Of a stretch of 64,000 nt of DNA, positions 60,840 to 64,000 are shown in pieces. The notes under the pieces are model-generated. The model had not been told where the DNA came from, searched no databases, and worked only from the letters and a program-made list of their open reading frames with translations. The translations under genes and the position numbers were made by a program. Source of the DNA: JABDIP01 sp965237625 (GTDB taxonomy: Bacteria > Pseudomonadota > Alphaproteobacteria > DSM-16000 > Inquilinaceae); NCBI GenBank assembly GCA_965237625.1, contig CBDEGD010000023.1, positions 124,001 to 188,000 on the forward strand, in the 5' to 3' direction. Numbering within the stretch: the stretch's first letter is position 1; each line of letters starts with the position of its first letter.

Positions 60840-61979
60840 ATGCTCGAGGCCGAGTTCCTGGTCGTCGGCGCCGGTATCGCCGGGGCATCGGTCGCCGCCG
60901 AACTGGCCGCCCATGCCAATGTGGTGCTGATCGAGGCGGAGGATCAGCCCGGCTATCACAGCACCGGCCGGTCGGCCGCCATTTTCACCGAGACATATGG
61001 GCCACCGGCAATCCGGGCCCTGACCATGGCGAGCCGGGCATTTCTGAGCGAGCCTCCTCAGGGCTTTACCGAGTCCCCAATTTTGAGTCCGAGAGGCATC
61101 CTGTTGATCGGCCGCGAAGACCAGGGGGAATCGCTCGACCGGGCCGAGGTGTTGGCGCGGGAATCGAAAGATGCCAGGAGGCTCGACCGCGATCAGGCCT
61201 TGGCTCTCTCGCCGATCCTGCGGCCCGACTACGTCGCCGGCGCGGTGCTGGAACCGGACGCCATGGAGATCGACGTCCATGCCCTCCATACCGGTTTCCA
61301 GCGACGCTTCAGGGCGCGCGGTGGGCGGTTGGTGACAGGTGCGCGGCTGCAGGAATTGAGCCGGACGGATGGTCTTTGGCGGGCGGGAACCACGGCCGGG
61401 ACCGTCGTGGCGGCGACCATCGTGAACGCCGCCGGCGCCTGGGCGGACGTGGTCGCCGGGATGGCCGGGGTGGAGCCCATCAGCCTGGTGCCGAAGCGCC
61501 GCACCGCGGTGGTTTTCGAACCGACCGAGCCGGTCGACGCCCATGGCTGGCCGATGTTGGTCGATGTCGACGAGACCTTTTACGTCAAGCCGGAATCCGG
61601 CCGCTTCCTCGTCTCCCCGGCGGATGAAACCCCGATGCCGCCCTGCGACGTGCAGCCCGACGAGCTGGATATCGCCATCGCCATCGACCGGGCCGAGCGC
61701 GCCACAACCCTGACGGCCCGCCGGCTGGTCAACAAATGGGCCGGGCTGCGCAGCTTCGTGGCCGATGGTTTGCCGGTGGTCGGCTGGGACGATCGGACGG
61801 AGGGTTTCTTCTGGCTCGCGGGCCAGGGTGGGTATGGCATCCAGACCTCTCCGGCCTTGTCCAAACTGGCCGCCGCGACCGCATCCGGCGCGCCAATCCC
61901 TGCCGATATCGCAGATCGCGGAATCACGGAGCGGGCCCTTTCGCCGCACCGGCTGGCTGACCGCGACCGGGGGGCTTAG
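60840..61979 (+). CDS. FAD-dependent oxidoreductase (DAO/D-amino acid dehydrogenase type)
   Basis: A 379-residue flavoprotein of the DAO family. FAD-binding GxGxxG is in LVVGAGIAGASVAAELA, followed by the acidic strand end LIEAEDQPGYHSTGRSAA. The late FAD motif appears as GFFWLAGQGGYGIQTSPAL. It starts 6 bp after the SCO gene, suggesting one transcript. Relatives oxidise glycine, sarcosine or D-amino acids; substrate not determined. Confidence 0.82.
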   Translation: MLEAEFLVVGAGIAGASVAAELAAHANVVLIEAEDQPGYHSTGRSAAIFTETYGPPAIRALTMASRAFLSEPPQGFTESPILSPRGILLIGREDQGESLDRAEVLARESKDARRLDRDQALALSPILRPDYVAGAVLEPDAMEIDVHALHTGFQRRFRARGGRLVTGARLQELSRTDGLWRAGTTAGTVVAATIVNAAGAWADVVAGMAGVEPISLVPKRRTAVVFEPTEPVDAHGWPMLVDVDETFYVKPESGRFLVSPADETPMPPCDVQPDELDIAIAIDRAERATTLTARRLVNKWAGLRSFVADGLPVVGWDDRTEGFFWLAGQGGYGIQTSPALSKLAAATASGAPIPADIADRGITERALSPHRLADRDRGA

Positions 61980-61989
61980 GATCACCCGG

Positions 61990-62445
61990 ATGGCAAAGCG
62001 CCAGAGACGCGGACTGTTTCGCGCCATCGGCTTGGCGATCACGATGACCCTGTGCGCGTGCTCCAGCGCATCGCACGAACGCGCATTGGCGGCGCAGCAG
62101 GCGTTGATCGGCATGCCCAAGGCCCAGCTGTTGAGCTGCGCCGGTGTGCCGGACCGGTCGCGGGACGAGTCCCTCGCCGAGTTCTTCACCTATGAGAACG
62201 AGCGCATCTACGGCGGTTCCGGCGCCACCGTCGGCGTATTTGGCAGTTCGGGCCATGTGGGCACCGGCCTCAGTGTGCCGCTGGCGACCCAGCTTCAATC
62301 GGAGTATTGCGAGGCGACCTTCACCCTAATCGACGGCCGCGTCGCCGAGCTGGTCTACAACACCAGCCGCGGCGGTCGGTATTCGGAATGCGCCCGGATT
62401 ATCGAAACCTGCCTGAATTCCGTGACCGGACCACCGCAGCAATAG
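61990..62445 (+). CDS. Putative small lipoprotein
   Basis: A 151-residue protein from ATG 61990, 10 bp after the FAD oxidoreductase stop. A signal peptide with a lipobox-like LCAC is visible (AIGLAITMTLCACSSAS). The mature part includes QQALIGMPKAQLLSCAGVPD, reminiscent of BamE/SmpA-type small outer-membrane proteins, and Cys residues in SEYCEATF, SECARI and ETCLN. Relationship to BamE is only a resemblance around this helix. Probably envelope-attached. Confidence 0.7.
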   Translation: MAKRQRRGLFRAIGLAITMTLCACSSASHERALAAQQALIGMPKAQLLSCAGVPDRSRDESLAEFFTYENERIYGGSGATVGVFGSSGHVGTGLSVPLATQLQSEYCEATFTLIDGRVAELVYNTSRGGRYSECARIIETCLNSVTGPPQQ

Positions 62446-62481
62446 CAACCGCCACCCACGCCACCCTGGCCGGGAGACCCT

Positions 62482-62866
62482 ATGACCCTCAACGCTCTTG
62501 CCCCGCTTCTCAACGTCGAGGATGCCGAGCGCAGCATCCGCTTCTACGTCGAGGCGCTGAACTTCGAGATCGTCCGGAAGGCGGATTTCGATGGCTCCGT
62601 GGGATGGGCCGCGCTGCGCCATGGCGACATCACCCTCATGATCAACCGGTCCAGTCACTGCGACAGCGCAGCCCGGCGGGACCACCCTATCCTATGGCGA
62701 GACGGTGTTTTACTTCTATGTCGACTCCGCGCCGGATTTGCACCGGACGTTGAAAGAACGGGGTGTTCCGGTCAGCGATGTGACGATCGAAGACTACGGT
62801 CTCGCCGAATTCCGCCTGCGCGACCCGGATGGCTATGAACTCGCCTTTGGCAGCGAGGTAGGCTGA
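62482..62866 (+). pseudogene. VOC/glyoxalase-family protein with a +1 frameshift
   Basis: The N-terminal half, from ATG 62482, is a normal vicinal-oxygen-chelate domain (LAPLLNVEDAERSIRFYVEA, GWAALRHGDITLMINRSS). After HCDSA the frame goes wrong at the CCC run 62672-62674. In the next forward frame the rest of the domain continues without a gap: PGGTTLSYGETVFYFYVDSA, ERGVPVSDV, and AEFRLRDPDGYELAFG, ending at 62866. Dropping one base there gives a complete protein of about 127 residues. It is either a recent pseudogene or a consensus error. Confidence 0.8.
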
Positions 62867-62921
62867 CGCAAGGCCGAATAGGTTGCCGTTCGGCCTCACC
62901 GACGCCAAATAGCAAAGGACC

Positions 62922-63602
62922 ATGGTCTACCTGATTATCATCGTCGCGATCCTGCTGGTGGTGTTCGGCCCGGCTGTCTGGACCAAGGCAGTGATGTCGT
63001 CGAACGCCCATGACCGGCCGGATTTTCCCGGGACTGGGGGCGAACTGGCCCGGCACCTGCTGGACGAATCCGGTCTTGCGGAGGTGGCTGTCGAGCGCAC
63101 CGACGGCGGTGACCACTACGATCCGGAAGAAAAAGCGGTGCGGCTGAGCAAGGCCAACCATGACGGCCGCTCTCTGACTGCCGTGGCGGTCGCGGCCCAT
63201 GAGGTCGGCCATGCGCTGCAGGACCGTGATCGCTACCAGCCGCTGATAGCGCGCACCCGTCTGGTCAAATCGACAAACAAGCTTCAGCGTGTCGGATCGA
63301 TAATTCTCTTCGCCGCACCCATCCTGGCGTTACTGACCCGTTCTCCGGCCTTGGCGATGATTCAGATCGGCGCCGGCATCATGGTAATGGCGAGCGGGGT
63401 CGTGGTCCGGCTGGTCACCCTGCCGGTGGAATACGATGCCAGCTTCAACCGGGCTCTGCCGATGCTGGACCAAGGCGGCTACCTCCCCAAGGAAGACCTT
63501 CCGGCCGCCCGCCGGATTCTCAAAGCCGCCGCGATGACCTATGTCGCCTCCTCATTGGCCTCGCTGCTCAATCTGTGGCGCTGGCTGCGATATCTGCGGT
63601 AA
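62922..63602 (+). CDS. YugP-like membrane zinc metallopeptidase
   Basis: A 226-residue membrane protein. An N-terminal helix (LIIIVAILLVVFGPAVWT) precedes the zinc motif HEVGHALQ (HExxH) at about residue 92, and two more hydrophobic stretches follow (SIILFAAPILALL, IQIGAGIMVMASGVVVRLV). EYDASFNRAL completes the family pattern. Such YugP-type proteins are conserved, but their substrate is not established. The start ATG is 55 bp after the VOC gene. Confidence 0.87.
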   Translation: MVYLIIIVAILLVVFGPAVWTKAVMSSNAHDRPDFPGTGGELARHLLDESGLAEVAVERTDGGDHYDPEEKAVRLSKANHDGRSLTAVAVAAHEVGHALQDRDRYQPLIARTRLVKSTNKLQRVGSIILFAAPILALLTRSPALAMIQIGAGIMVMASGVVVRLVTLPVEYDASFNRALPMLDQGGYLPKEDLPAARRILKAAAMTYVASSLASLLNLWRWLRYLR

Positions 63603-63815
63603 CCACCGCCCTCACAATCCGCGTATTTTTCCCGCTTCGCCGCATTGACAGGGGGCGGCCTGCGGCGACATTGTCTCGCCCTCACCCACGCCACTTCCGT
63701 GGTGTCTATCAGGGATGGCTTGAGATGCCGGTTACGTAAACGGCAACTACATAAAAACGGCGCCCGGCTGCCATCAATCACCTTGCCGGGGCATGCCTTC
63801 GAAGGAGCGGTCACG

Positions 63816-64000
63816 ATGAAAATCCTGGTCCCCGTGAAACGGGTGATCGACTACAACGTCAAGGTGCGCGTGAAGGCCGATGGGTCCGGCGTCGATCTGG
63901 CGAATGTGAAGATGTCGATGAACCCGTTCGACGAGATTGCCGTCGAAGAGGCGCTGCGCCTGCGCGAAGCCGGCACCGCGACCGAGATCGTCGCGGTCTC
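63816..64000 (+). CDS. etfB: Electron transfer flavoprotein beta subunit (partial, N-terminus)
   Basis: The first 61 codons before the right edge read MKILVPVKRVIDYNVKVRVK and later NPFDEIAVEEALRLREAG, the standard ETF beta N-terminus. A strong GAAGGAG precedes the ATG. ETF carries electrons from acyl-CoA and other dehydrogenases to the quinone pool; an alpha-subunit gene should follow outside the window. Confidence 0.93.
   Translation, partial: MKILVPVKRVIDYNVKVRVKADGSGVDLANVKMSMNPFDEIAVEEALRLREAGTATEIVAV

Noticed and set aside
60129..62189. Very long reverse-strand open frame (686 codons) across the SCO, FAD oxidoreductase and lipoprotein genes
   Set aside because: It is antisense to three genes with clear motifs, has no family-like sequence, and results from high GC content.
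1..64000. CRISPR arrays, prophage and insertion sequences
   Set aside because: No regularly spaced direct repeats, integrase, transposase or phage structural genes were found; the repeats seen are dispersed palindromes.

Overview
The window is high-GC, tightly packed bacterial chromosome. It looks like an alphaproteobacterium, probably near the Rhodospirillales. Supporting signs are a CpdR-type single-domain response regulator, a Ros/MucR zinc-finger regulator, a Cys-poor (type B) ribosomal protein L36, a glcDEF glycolate oxidase operon, and dispersed REP-like hairpins. There is no prophage, CRISPR array or recognisable insertion sequence. The order-level placement is inference.

Layout. 0-9.5 kb: a partial N-formylglutamate amidohydrolase, a DMT permease, a FadR-type regulator, and an operon combining an RbsABC-like sugar ABC importer with a lactonase-type amidohydrolase, an MR-type sugar-acid dehydratase and an L-rhamnose/L-fucose-type mutarotase. 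9.6-13.5 kb: IclR regulator diverging from glycerate 2-kinase and pyruvate kinase. 13.7-16.5 kb: two paralogous exported TPR proteins and an exported beta-propeller protein. 16.7-21.3 kb: glycolate oxidase operon with a DUF393 gene inside it and a twice-frameshifted glcD. 21.4-26.6 kb: ArsR/AHSA1 pair, rpmJ, pseudo-receiver LuxR regulator, aldehyde dehydrogenase cluster. 26.7-34.9 kb: accessory-looking stretch with a sugar-nucleotide epimerase, MucR/Ros regulator, orphan winged-helix gene, ParA-like ATPase with a coupled membrane partner, HAD-UbiA fusion, lipid kinase and an exported orphan. 35-38.4 kb: tRNA-Val, cpdR, second N-formylglutamate amidohydrolase, acetyltransferase, phenylalanine hydroxylase. 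38.7-43.6 kb: GH15, OtsA and glucokinase (trehalose/glucose metabolism). 43.7-53.2 kb: PLP enzyme, UspA, AKR, SDR, exported M28 peptidase plus STN/HEAT protein, thioesterase, adenine deaminase. 53.6-64 kb: AGCS symporter, UspA, class III cyclase, DgcN/DgcA D-glutamate genes, SCO protein, FAD oxidoreductase, lipoprotein, broken VOC gene, YugP-like metallopeptidase, start of etfB.

Together the genes favour carboxylate and sugar-acid use. Glycolate oxidase feeds glyoxylate, while glycerate kinase plus pyruvate kinase drain glycerate to pyruvate. An identical 16-bp operator-bearing sequence lies before the FadR-type regulator and before glcD, which suggests a shared regulon. Four reading-frame breaks, all +1 and three of them at C/G runs, suggest either recent decay or consensus errors in this sequence.
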